Of a stretch of 16,610 bases of DNA, positions 6,742 to 14,786 are shown piece by piece. Numbering within the stretch: the stretch's first letter is position 1; each line of letters begins with the position of its first letter. The DNA comes from an uncultured Granulicatella sp. (GTDB lineage: Bacteria > Bacillota > Bacilli > Lactobacillales > Aerococcaceae): NCBI GenBank assembly GCA_900551535.1, contig URWJ01000020.1, positions 1 through 16,610 of the forward strand, in the 5' to 3' direction. The notes beneath the pieces are model-generated. The model was given only the letters and a program-made list of their open reading frames with translations. It made no database searches and had not been told where the DNA came from. The translations under genes were made by a program, and so were the position numbers.

Positions 6742-7939
6742 CCGTCTCTCTCCCCTCGTAGTTCGCTTCGAGGCCTCTGAAGAAATCTCTAGCTTCTTTT
6801 TCAAGCGACTCTCCAAAGTCCATTAAAGGTACGATATCTTTGAAAGCAGCCTTTGGAATTGCTAAGGCTTCGAGCGCTTCTGGTTTAATCGTTAATTGAA
6901 TATCTGATTCATTTCCTTCTTGAATCTTCACGGCAAATTCAGGATCCGTGATAAATGGTGTTGATAGCCCGACTAAGTCTGCATTTTCTAAGGCTTCGAG
7001 GGCTTTTTCTTTAGAATTAATGCCACCTGAACCAATCACTGCCACGCGCCCTTTCAAGCAGTCATAGACGACTTTATTCACGAGCTCACCTTGATGCGGC
7101 CCTTTAGCACGAACTTTATTTCTGAAGACATCGTGTCCCCAGCTCGCAATGGCTAAGTAGTCAATATTCACTTTCTTAAGCGCCTCTTCGAAGAACTCAA
7201 GAAACTCATCTACGGTGTATCCAATTTGGTTTCCGCGCGTTTCTTCAGGAGTCGCACGGAATCCTAAAATAAAATCATCAGAGGCATATTCATCAATCAC
7301 TTCTTGAACAGCCATTAAGACTTCCATCCCGATTCTCGAACGATCCTCTAATGTCTTACAGCCATACTCATCTGTACGCTCGTTTGAGAACGTTGAAAAG
7401 AAGGTTTGAATGAGTAGTCGTTGTGCCGATGAAATTTCTAGCCCGTCAAATCCAGACTGGATGGCAATTTGTGCAGCACTGCGGTAATCTTCAATAATGC
7501 CATGAATTTCATCCACGGTTAATTCTTTCACTTCATGTGGGAACGGCGATTGTAATGTCATCGCACTAGGACCATACACATAGCGGTCACGGTTTAAAGC
7601 ATGGCTTGCAAAACGTCCTGCATGCGTTAATTGTAAGATGGCTTTTGCGCCACCTGATTTCATCGCTTTGGCTAGTTTTGTTAAGCCTTCGATATCTTCA
7701 AGAGAAGTCGCACTAAATCCATACTCGAATAGCTGACCGTGCTTGTTCACGTAAGCCGCCCCTGTAATTTGAAGGGCTGCAGCATGTGCACGACGCTCGG
7801 CGTATTTTAAATCATCCTCTGTAATATGACCTTCTTTCGTTGAAGAATTCGTCACCATTGGAGAAAGCACAAATCGATTGTCCAATGTGACTCCTTTTTT
7901 TAATTCGAAAGGCTTAAATAAAGCTTCTGTTTCTAACAC
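6731..7939 (-). CDS. Old Yellow Enzyme homologue (NADH:flavin oxidoreductase family) with altered active site
   Basis: The 402-residue protein has the OYE barrel: FKPFELKKGVTLDNRFVLSPM (8-28), LQLTHAGR (102-109), GPSAM (123-127), LTVDEIHGIIEDYRSAA (140-156), GFDGLEISSAQRLLIQTFFS (163-182), NERTDEYG (186-193), LGFRATPEE (225-233) and VIGSGGI (301-307). In canonical OYEs the region after GLEI carries His, His/Asn and Tyr that bind and protonate the substrate; here these positions read S170, Q173 and L175. The usual phosphate-binding GR near the C-terminal end is ST (about 326-327). FMN binding is therefore uncertain and ordinary ene-reductase activity is doubtful. Translation starts at GTG with a weak site; the amidase stop is 14 bases upstream. 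Homologues occur in other SirTM operons; whether they share these changes is not known to me. Confidence 0.88.
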   Translation of the reverse strand: MLETEALFKPFELKKGVTLDNRFVLSPMVTNSSTKEGHITEDDLKYAERRAHAAALQITGAAYVNKHGQLFEYGFSATSLEDIEGLTKLAKAMKSGGAKAILQLTHAGRFASHALNRDRYVYGPSAMTLQSPFPHEVKELTVDEIHGIIEDYRSAAQIAIQSGFDGLEISSAQRLLIQTFFSTFSNERTDEYGCKTLEDRSRIGMEVLMAVQEVIDEYASDDFILGFRATPEETRGNQIGYTVDEFLEFFEEALKKVNIDYLAIASWGHDVFRNKVRAKGPHQGELVNKVVYDCLKGRVAVIGSGGINSKEKALEALENADLVGLSTPFITDPEFAVKIQEGNESDIQLTIKPEALEALAIPKAAFKDIVPLMDFGESLEKEARDFFRGLEANYEGRETGEN

Positions 7940-7953
7940 ACTTTCACTTCTTT

Positions 7954-9408
7954 CTACTGTTTTGTTACTTGTAATAATTGTTCCTGTTCAAACCATTCTG
8001 CGATTTGTAGGAGCAAATCTTCTCTTCCTTTTGCTGCGGCGAGTTGCACGCCAATCGGCAGCCCGTCTTTGGTGTGGTGAACTGGCAAGCTAATGGCTGG
8101 TTGACCAGTAATATTAAATCGTTGGGTAAATGGCGTATCGGCTACGCTCTCCTCGAACATTTCCCAGAGTAATTGCTGCTTCTGGTCCTTTGTAAAATCA
8201 TCGATACGAACGAGTTTGGACGTTAATTCTGTAGGTAATTCATAAGGAACAAGACTCGGCGCCGCCTGTGCAACTGTAGGCAACAGTAGCACATCGTACT
8301 GCTCGTGTAACTGCGCCATCTGCTCGGCATAATTATCCCAACTTGAAGCCACTTTTGAATACTCTATCCCCGAAATATCCAGGCCACTACGATAAATCGC
8401 CCATGTCATTAGTTCCATATCGTCACGCGTTACGTGGCGTCCAAGCTGGCGTTCAATATTTTGGAACATCAACGCTGCTTCAACCGCACTGATAATATAA
8501 AATCCTTTTTGCAGAGCGATACCGTCGACAGGATCCTTTTGTAAAAGCGTTACGGAGTGCCCATGATTTTCAAAGAAATGTGCAATCTTCATCACGGCAT
8601 CCACCGAATCCTTAGAGACCGCTTCTCCCACTGGTGACTGTAACAACACGGCCACTCTTAATGGTTTTATTATTTCTGTTTTATAAAGCTGTTCGTAACT
8701 CAGTTTCGGTAATGGAAATGGACTTTCCATTTGGCACTCTTGCATATGGAACAATAGATTTCTTGTATCTTGGACCGTTTTCGTCATCGCAAAATGAACA
8801 GTTGCGCCATTCCATCCACGATAGGAACCTGGTCCAACAATCACACGACCTCTAGAAGGTTTCAGTCCAATCAATCCATTATGACTGGCAGGGATTCGAA
8901 TCGATCCACCACCATCGCTTGCTGCTGCAATTGGTGTAATTCCGCTTGCTACAACAGCAGCTGCCCCTCCACTAGAGCCTCCAGCGTTTCGCTCAAGATT
9001 CACCGCATTTCGAACGGGACCATGGAGAGTAGCATCACTGACGGTCTTGAATCCAAATTCTGGAGTATTCGTACGACCCATAATGATAAAGCCGAGTTCT
9101 TCTAGCCGTTTGACAAAGTTATCAGTCTGAGCGCTTTTTACATCCTTGAATAAACGCGAGCCATATGTACAGACGCTTCCTTTTTGTTCTTGCCCTAAGT
9201 CTTTTAGAAAAATAGGAACTCCCGCAAATGGTTGATTCGTCAGTTGAAAATGTTTCGCTTTTTCAAGCGCCTCTTCATATTGCTCATAAACAATGGCATT
9301 CAGAGAAGGATTAAGCGTGTGTGCGCGTCGAATCGTTTCTGTTACTAATTCTAATGGACTCACTTTTTTCAAACGAACGGCTTTAGCCATACTGGTCGCA
9401 TCCATCAC
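7954..9408 (-). CDS. Amidase signature (AS) family hydrolase, first gene of the SirTM operon
   Basis: Amidase-signature enzymes hydrolyse carboxamide bonds through a Ser-cisSer-Lys triad. All three positions are visible in this 484-residue protein: K69 in PIFLKDLG, S145 in NAGGSSGG and S169 in SDGGGSIRIPA; the 24-residue spacing of the two Ser matches malonamidase and FAAH. The C-terminal part has FNITGQPAISLPV and GLPIGVQL, typical of the family. Translation could start at GTG 9408 or at the adjacent ATG 9405; AGGGAAG lies upstream. It is not GatA-like in context, since gatC/gatB are absent. The gene lies 14 bases before the OYE homologue and directly behind the operon promoter, so it belongs to the lipoylation/ADP-ribosylation operon. 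Since Enterococcus lipoamidase is an AS enzyme, lipoyl-amide cleavage is an attractive but unproven function. No signal peptide is seen. Confidence 0.9.
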   Translation of the reverse strand: MMDATSMAKAVRLKKVSPLELVTETIRRAHTLNPSLNAIVYEQYEEALEKAKHFQLTNQPFAGVPIFLKDLGQEQKGSVCTYGSRLFKDVKSAQTDNFVKRLEELGFIIMGRTNTPEFGFKTVSDATLHGPVRNAVNLERNAGGSSGGAAAVVASGITPIAAASDGGGSIRIPASHNGLIGLKPSRGRVIVGPGSYRGWNGATVHFAMTKTVQDTRNLLFHMQECQMESPFPLPKLSYEQLYKTEIIKPLRVAVLLQSPVGEAVSKDSVDAVMKIAHFFENHGHSVTLLQKDPVDGIALQKGFYIISAVEAALMFQNIERQLGRHVTRDDMELMTWAIYRSGLDISGIEYSKVASSWDNYAEQMAQLHEQYDVLLLPTVAQAAPSLVPYELPTELTSKLVRIDDFTKDQKQQLLWEMFEESVADTPFTQRFNITGQPAISLPVHHTKDGLPIGVQLAAAKGREDLLLQIAEWFEQEQLLQVTKQ

Positions 9409-9440
9409 TGCATCACTTCCCTTTTTCTAATTAACTAGCC

Positions 9441-9469
9441 ATTATACCCATGTACGGCTTCAATTACAA
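9441..9469 (-). promoter_or_regulatory. Promoter of the amidase-SirTM-LplA operon
   Basis: Read leftward, a -35 TTGTAA (9464-9469) and a perfect TATAAT -10 (9441-9446) are separated by exactly 17 bases, with transcription expected near 9434, about 26 bases before the first start codon. It is the strongest promoter match in the window. Two copies of GCCGTAC (9472-9478 and 9452-9458) flank the -35 element 20 bases apart. Confidence 0.72.
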
Positions 9470-9491
9470 AAGTACGGCCTGTAAAAACACG

Positions 9492-9530
9492 AAAAAAAAC
9501 AGTCTCTAAAACATTTTCTGTTTTAGAGAC
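9492..9530 (-). terminator. Rho-independent terminator of the glycosylation operon
   Basis: A perfect 12-base stem GTCTCTAAAACA / TGTTTTAGAGAC (9502-9513 with 9519-9530) closes a 5-base loop. On the minus strand it is followed by eight T residues (9492-9499), ending transcription of the YfhO genes 11 bases after the last stop codon and insulating the SirTM promoter. Confidence 0.93.
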
Positions 9531-9540
9531 CATTTTATAA

Positions 9541-12138
9541 TTAACCTTTTTTATGCTTTTTCCATAGGAAAACTAGTAAGAGAAGTGACGAAATAGAAAT
9601 GAACATTCCAAGATGTAATCCTGGTGGCGTATAACTCCAAACAATCTCATGTTCCCCTTCTGTCAGTGAAACGCCCATAAAGAATCCAAGCGCTTTTTTC
9701 ACTTCTTGCTTCTTACCATCCACCGTCACGCTCCAACCAGAATGGTATGGAATCGTAAAGGTCGCAAAGGACTGCTCACTATTAGTTACAGTGACATGTG
9801 CCTTCACCATCGCGTTTGTATACGACTCAATTGTAATATCATTTGCTTTCTTATACTGAGTCAATGCGTTTGCGAGTGTTGTGATATCAATCGTATAGAA
9901 CTTGAAGCCTCTAAGATCCCATTCTTTGGCCTTCGCGTCCTCAATCGCAAAGGTAATCGTCTGGTCTAAATTTCCATTTCCAATCATCCACAATTGGTTC
10001 TCATGGAATCGATTCTCATACGGATAACTGATACCATTTAGCATCACTTTTGATTTAATCACAGAGCCTGCTTGGCGTTCTGGAATCTCGACAAAATACA
10101 ATTTGTTTGGTTGTAAATTGAACTTCCATTCAATTTTAGCCGATTCACTTTCATTAGTAAGCGTGTATTTCTCTGGACCCTTCGTTAAATTCGTCGTCAC
10201 AGGTTCGCCTACACTAACCTCCGTCAACGCGTTTGTTCCAGAGAGCCCAATCACTTGCAAGAGCTGGTTGAGATTGGCTACTGGATGATTTTTTTCAAAT
10301 GCGATATTGGTTGCCGTATTCTCATTCGTTAAATAGCCAAGAGAAAACGCATATGGATTGCGGTAGACCACAAAAACCTTCACTTTGCCTTCTTTCGCAT
10401 ACATCCCGCGAACATCCGCAAAGACACGGTTTTCATCGCCGTCCATCATAAAACGTGATACGCCAAAGAGCGAATCTAAAATCACATTACGGTCGGTATA
10501 GTTTACTACCGATTGGGACGTTGGAAGACCTAGATGGCTCATCTCTTCAATTAGCGAATGTTCAAGACTCGATGTGAAGTGTGAAGCCCCATTATAGCCA
10601 AATGCAATCGGGAAGTTCGCATGCGACAATCCTTTATGCATTTCCATTCGCGTAAACGTACTTTGATGGCTATAGCCTTCTTTATCGAAAGCCATCGCAA
10701 ATTCCATTTGTTCCTGTAATCCTGCATTACCGATAAAATAAGGTGCTCGTCTAAATCCGACAAAGGAACTCACCATTAACTCGACAATCACGACTCCGGC
10801 TGTTAGTTGTAACCTACGAACTCTTTCAGCTCTTCTAAAGAAGAAGGCTAATAAGATAATCGTCCAGATAATAAAAGCGAGTATTTTCTGTGAGGTCTCA
10901 ACATATTGTAGACTTCTTAGAGTCGACAACACTAAAATCGTACCAAAGCTAAAGATGGCCACTAAAAATTCATTCAAGCGGAATTCATCTTTCCACTGCA
11001 TTAAGCTTTCGGATGCTAGCACTAGCATAAAGCTATTGGCTACCCATGAATTTCTGAAGTAGAAACCGACTGGGCGTTGTCCCATATGCCAAATTTGATC
11101 GAATCCTTGAATCGAAAACGAAAGCAGTAAGACAAGCAACACGACTGTCGCTGCTAATTTCTTACGAATAGTGATTTCTTTTTTAGCGAAGAAGGTACAT
11201 AGGCCAAAGAGTCCTAAGCCACCGATAAAGAGTTGCGGTAATGCCTTAGAATCCCCCCACTCTTTTTCACCAAAGGATCCTAAGATGAATTTTTGCGGCA
11301 TAGCGACTAAATCATTTACCGGGTTCCAAGACCATGCAAAGGTGCTCCCCGCACTCGCTTTGCTTTCTAATAAGGCGCTAAAGACTGGCAATAGCCAAAA
11401 TGCTGCAAGGCCAACTCCAATCAGTGCAAATAACGCAACTTTCGCTAGTTTTAGTGTCGACTCTTTCAAAGAAATATCCTTTGAGAAGACCACATAAAAT
11501 GTATAGAGCGCCACAAAGAGACACATCATATATCCTGTATAAAAATCCGTTATTAAACTAATGGCAAGAAACAGCGGTAATTTCACCGAACGCTTCCCAC
11601 TTGCCACCTCTTCAATCCCCAAGAGAATAAACGGAATATAGACCAGATTATCTAAGAAATTAGGATTGTACTGTTGCGATACGACAAATCCGCTAAGGGC
11701 ATATGACGAAGCTAATCCTAACGATAACCAGTAATGTTTCGATACGCCTTGGAATTTCTTTTCTAAGAAATATCCAAAGACGACTCCCATCACCCCAGCA
11801 CGTAGAAGAGGAATCACGTAGCTAAGGACTTGAAAACTTGAAATTGGAAAGATCACATATAAAAACGTGAATGGACTTAAACTATTAAAGCCCCAGACAC
11901 TTGGCATGGCTCCTCCAAGTGATTTCTCGAAGGACCAAAATAGACCACTAAAATCTCCACTCCAAAATAGTTTATGCAATCCGATATAAAGCGGAAAATA
12001 TTGAGAAAGAAAGTCTCCACTATGAATCGAATTTTGCGAAAAAGGGGTCAATCCTAAACTTAGGAAGACCCCCAACATCACCACAAATGGAACGAAGAAT
12101 AGCGAACTATATTTTAATTTCATTTTTGAAATTGTCAT
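9541..12138 (-). CDS. YfhO family GT-C membrane glycosyltransferase (second paralogue)
   Basis: This is an 865-residue polytopic membrane protein of the YfhO family. In Bacillus, YfhO works with CsbB: sugar delivered on undecaprenyl phosphate is transferred outside the membrane to lipoteichoic acid. The first membrane span (about 10-30) is followed by an external loop with SGDFLSQY (40-47), where D42 occupies the usual GT-C acidic position. Next come the SLGGAMPSVWGFNSLSPF block (73-90), many membrane spans to about residue 460, WHMGQRPVGFYFR (350-362), a large extracellular C-terminal part ending in a SGWSVTVDGK-type beta domain (about 800-810), and a final span (about 842-860). The ATG has AGGAGT about eight bases upstream. 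It follows its paralogue by 20 bases. Acceptor and sugar cannot be read from the sequence. Confidence 0.9.
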   Translation of the reverse strand: MTISKMKLKYSSLFFVPFVVMLGVFLSLGLTPFSQNSIHSGDFLSQYFPLYIGLHKLFWSGDFSGLFWSFEKSLGGAMPSVWGFNSLSPFTFLYVIFPISSFQVLSYVIPLLRAGVMGVVFGYFLEKKFQGVSKHYWLSLGLASSYALSGFVVSQQYNPNFLDNLVYIPFILLGIEEVASGKRSVKLPLFLAISLITDFYTGYMMCLFVALYTFYVVFSKDISLKESTLKLAKVALFALIGVGLAAFWLLPVFSALLESKASAGSTFAWSWNPVNDLVAMPQKFILGSFGEKEWGDSKALPQLFIGGLGLFGLCTFFAKKEITIRKKLAATVVLLVLLLSFSIQGFDQIWHMGQRPVGFYFRNSWVANSFMLVLASESLMQWKDEFRLNEFLVAIFSFGTILVLSTLRSLQYVETSQKILAFIIWTIILLAFFFRRAERVRRLQLTAGVVIVELMVSSFVGFRRAPYFIGNAGLQEQMEFAMAFDKEGYSHQSTFTRMEMHKGLSHANFPIAFGYNGASHFTSSLEHSLIEEMSHLGLPTSQSVVNYTDRNVILDSLFGVSRFMMDGDENRVFADVRGMYAKEGKVKVFVVYRNPYAFSLGYLTNENTATNIAFEKNHPVANLNQLLQVIGLSGTNALTEVSVGEPVTTNLTKGPEKYTLTNESESAKIEWKFNLQPNKLYFVEIPERQAGSVIKSKVMLNGISYPYENRFHENQLWMIGNGNLDQTITFAIEDAKAKEWDLRGFKFYTIDITTLANALTQYKKANDITIESYTNAMVKAHVTVTNSEQSFATFTIPYHSGWSVTVDGKKQEVKKALGFFMGVSLTEGEHEIVWSYTPPGLHLGMFISISSLLLLVFLWKKHKKG

Positions 12139-12158
12139 TATAGTCTACTCCTATTCAA

Positions 12159-14786
12159 TTAAATCCATTTTTTATAAATGGCTAACACATAAATACAAAT
12201 TGATAAGATTGAAATCACGAAACCTGCCATAAATCCTTCTGGCATATAAGTCATCTCAATCGTATGTTCACCAGGTGTAATTTGGAAAGCAAGAAGACTA
12301 TCCCAAACTTTAGCCGTTCCAACGACTTGACCATCGACTTTAACCGTCCAGCCTTTTTCATATGGAATACTTGTCATCATCCATGTGCTATCGTCTGTGA
12401 TATTCACAGTCCCTTGAATATGACTATCATCCCAATGAGTGACTTTCATTCCTTGAAGTTGACGCTCTTCAATCATGCGATTTACTAAGGCACTATTTGA
12501 ACGTGCTAGGCGTAAACCTGACAAGTTGTATTCGTCATCTGTGTCAATTTCAATCGTTAAATCAACGGCTTTTCCAAGTGAATCATGGGCCACTTGAATA
12601 AGTTGTGTTTGTTGGAATTTATCTTGGAAGTCATACGTATTTCCATTGAGTAAAATTCTCACTTTGTTTTTATTCGTGTGAGAAAGTTTTTGAGGAATCG
12701 ATACCCAGTAATCTTCAGAAGACTGTGGCACTAAATGAAACGTAATTGTTCCTGGTTTTGATGAATCCACGCGTTTATACGTTTCTGGTTTAGAAGAATC
12801 AGGAACTTCCATATTATCCAACTTCACTTCGTTGGCTGCTAGAAGCGTTAAGTAATTTTCACTTGTGGCTCCCATTGCTTGGACAATCTTGTTATGGTTT
12901 TGAATCGGTTGATGATTTTCCAGTTTTACATTCACTGTCGCATCATTCACACCATAAGCAATTGGTAAGATTAATCCTGTTTCATACGTCTTCGTTCTTG
13001 TTGCTTCGTACACTGGTTCTTTCGACGTAATATCTTTACGCGTTACCATATTTCCGAATACATACATTTTCGAAGTATCAGGATATTCTTTTGTATACAC
13101 TGGTTTTGGCGCTACTAAGTATTTCACTGAGAAGAGCGCATCTTGCAGCGGTGTTCCTTGATAGTACGTTGTCGCGTTAATCCCGTTATTTCCTAAGCGG
13201 TCAAATAAATCACGCGTACTATTTTCCAAGTTCGAACTAAATACTGATAAACCTGGGTAATCGACCATAAATGGATCGTTTTTACTTAAGTTAAATGTCT
13301 TATTGATACGGTAGAAATCTGTATCGTCAGGACGAATTGGATTGATGGCATCTTTCAATTGAAGAACCGCATCGTGATATTTATACGCATCTGTATATCC
13401 GACACGCGACTGAACAATGGCCGCATTGGCTGTCAATTCAACCGCCGTCAATACTGCAATCACTGCCCATGGTTTCTTCGCTTTTGTCCAGAACAAGACA
13501 AAAAGCATAATCATGAAAATACCAAGAGTCGCAATACGTTGCCAAATTGTTAAGAATGAATGTTCTTGGAATTGAACGATTCCAAAAATAATCGCCATTC
13601 CCACAAATAGGATGCTCGCTTCTTTTGCGGTAAATCGTTCTACTTCGCGTAAGCTTAAGTAAGCTAGGTACACTAAGAAGAAAGCGATAATCCATGAGAA
13701 GCGGTAGAAGAATCCAGCTGGGTTTTGTCCCATATGCCATAATTTACTTGTAAATTCATGCGCACAAGAGATTAAGAAAACAACAAGAACGAATCCTGCT
13801 GCGACCTTACCCCATTTTGTAATCTTCTTAGAGATAAAGTAATAAATCGTTCCTAAAATCCCGAAGCTCGCCACATAAATGTTTGGCAAGTTTGGACCTG
13901 CTGGCCATGAATCATTATCGAATGATCCAAGGAATAATTTCGATAAAATTTCAAACGGGTTAATTTGCAATGTCCACTCAAATTTCAATGAGTTTTGCAA
14001 ACCACCTTTAGTAGAAACTAAACTGATGATGATTGGCAATAGAATCGCTGCAACCATCCCGACTGCGATAATCGAAGCGCAAGCTAGTTTTAACATGCGT
14101 TCAAAAACCACTTTGATATTTGTAAATTCTTTTGAACGGATGACATAGAAGAATGCGTAGATGACTACGAAAATACATGTCATATAACCCATATAGAAGT
14201 GTACAAATAGCGCTAGCGCAAGCATTCCGATATAGCCTCGCGGAGACTCATTATCAAGCACTTGTTCTACTCCAATTAATACTAGTGGCAACATAATCAT
14301 GCCATCGTAGAAAATTGGGTTCATTTGATAGCTGACGTTAAATCCGTTTAAGGCATAAATCGTCGCTACGATTGGAAGTAAGTAGGCTTTTTTCTTTAGG
14401 CCATCATAACGCTTCACAAGGAAATGCGTCATCGTAAGTCCCATTGTTCCGTAACGTAATGCGATAACAACAGGAACAATCCATTGGAAGTTTTCTTCCG
14501 AGAAGAATAGGAATAAGAAGTTAAATGGACTTAATAAGTTAAAGCCCCAAATTCCAAGCATTCCCCCACCAATTGATTTCGAGAAAGAATAGAAGAAGCT
14601 ACTCCAATCCCAGTTTAAGAAAAGATGTTTGAAATAGGCGTAGAGCCCGATATACTGTGCGTTAAAGTCAACCGCCATTAGCGACCTTGCACCAAACGGG
14701 AAGAAGCCATCAATCGCCCATGCGATAAACATGATGACCATCGGCGCAAGGAAGCTTGCTAAATAGACCTTTTTCTTAGTCGTCAT
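12159..14786 (-). CDS. YfhO family GT-C membrane glycosyltransferase (first paralogue)
   Basis: This 875-residue protein is collinear with the downstream paralogue. It has a first span (about 8-26), an external loop with MAVDFNAQYIGLY (37-49, D40 in the GT-C acidic position), KSIGGGMLGIWGFNLLSPF (70-88), WHMGQNPAGFFYR (350-362, the same position as in the paralogue), a long extracellular C-terminal region with KGWTVKVDGQ near the end, and a terminal span. The two are clearly homologous but diverged over most of their length, so the duplication is not recent. The ATG overlaps the end of the GT2 gene by 11 bases, and its ribosome binding site AAAGGAGAG lies inside that gene, indicating coupling. 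I infer that it takes the lipid-linked sugar made by the GT2 enzyme; it may instead, or additionally, help with sugar-lipid flipping. Confidence 0.9.
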   Translation of the reverse strand: MTTKKKVYLASFLAPMVIMFIAWAIDGFFPFGARSLMAVDFNAQYIGLYAYFKHLFLNWDWSSFFYSFSKSIGGGMLGIWGFNLLSPFNFLFLFFSEENFQWIVPVVIALRYGTMGLTMTHFLVKRYDGLKKKAYLLPIVATIYALNGFNVSYQMNPIFYDGMIMLPLVLIGVEQVLDNESPRGYIGMLALALFVHFYMGYMTCIFVVIYAFFYVIRSKEFTNIKVVFERMLKLACASIIAVGMVAAILLPIIISLVSTKGGLQNSLKFEWTLQINPFEILSKLFLGSFDNDSWPAGPNLPNIYVASFGILGTIYYFISKKITKWGKVAAGFVLVVFLISCAHEFTSKLWHMGQNPAGFFYRFSWIIAFFLVYLAYLSLREVERFTAKEASILFVGMAIIFGIVQFQEHSFLTIWQRIATLGIFMIMLFVLFWTKAKKPWAVIAVLTAVELTANAAIVQSRVGYTDAYKYHDAVLQLKDAINPIRPDDTDFYRINKTFNLSKNDPFMVDYPGLSVFSSNLENSTRDLFDRLGNNGINATTYYQGTPLQDALFSVKYLVAPKPVYTKEYPDTSKMYVFGNMVTRKDITSKEPVYEATRTKTYETGLILPIAYGVNDATVNVKLENHQPIQNHNKIVQAMGATSENYLTLLAANEVKLDNMEVPDSSKPETYKRVDSSKPGTITFHLVPQSSEDYWVSIPQKLSHTNKNKVRILLNGNTYDFQDKFQQTQLIQVAHDSLGKAVDLTIEIDTDDEYNLSGLRLARSNSALVNRMIEERQLQGMKVTHWDDSHIQGTVNITDDSTWMMTSIPYEKGWTVKVDGQVVGTAKVWDSLLAFQITPGEHTIEMTYMPEGFMAGFVISILSICIYVLAIYKKWI

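Noticed and set aside
6742..6816. N-terminal extension of the LLM protein inside the OYE gene
   Set aside because: The extra residues are basic and unlike the family; the GTG at 6741 gives the expected KISLLD start.
8634..9105. Plus-strand open frames opposite the amidase gene
   Set aside because: Low-complexity Ser/Asn/Thr-rich translations antisense to conserved amidase motifs; no start signals.
7954..9408. GatA subunit of the Glu-tRNA(Gln) amidotransferase
   Set aside because: There are no adjacent gatC or gatB genes, and the context is a lipoylation operon; only the shared amidase signature points that way.
11171..11497. Plus-strand open frame opposite the second YfhO gene
   Set aside because: Antisense shadow of a membrane protein gene with no family match or start signal.
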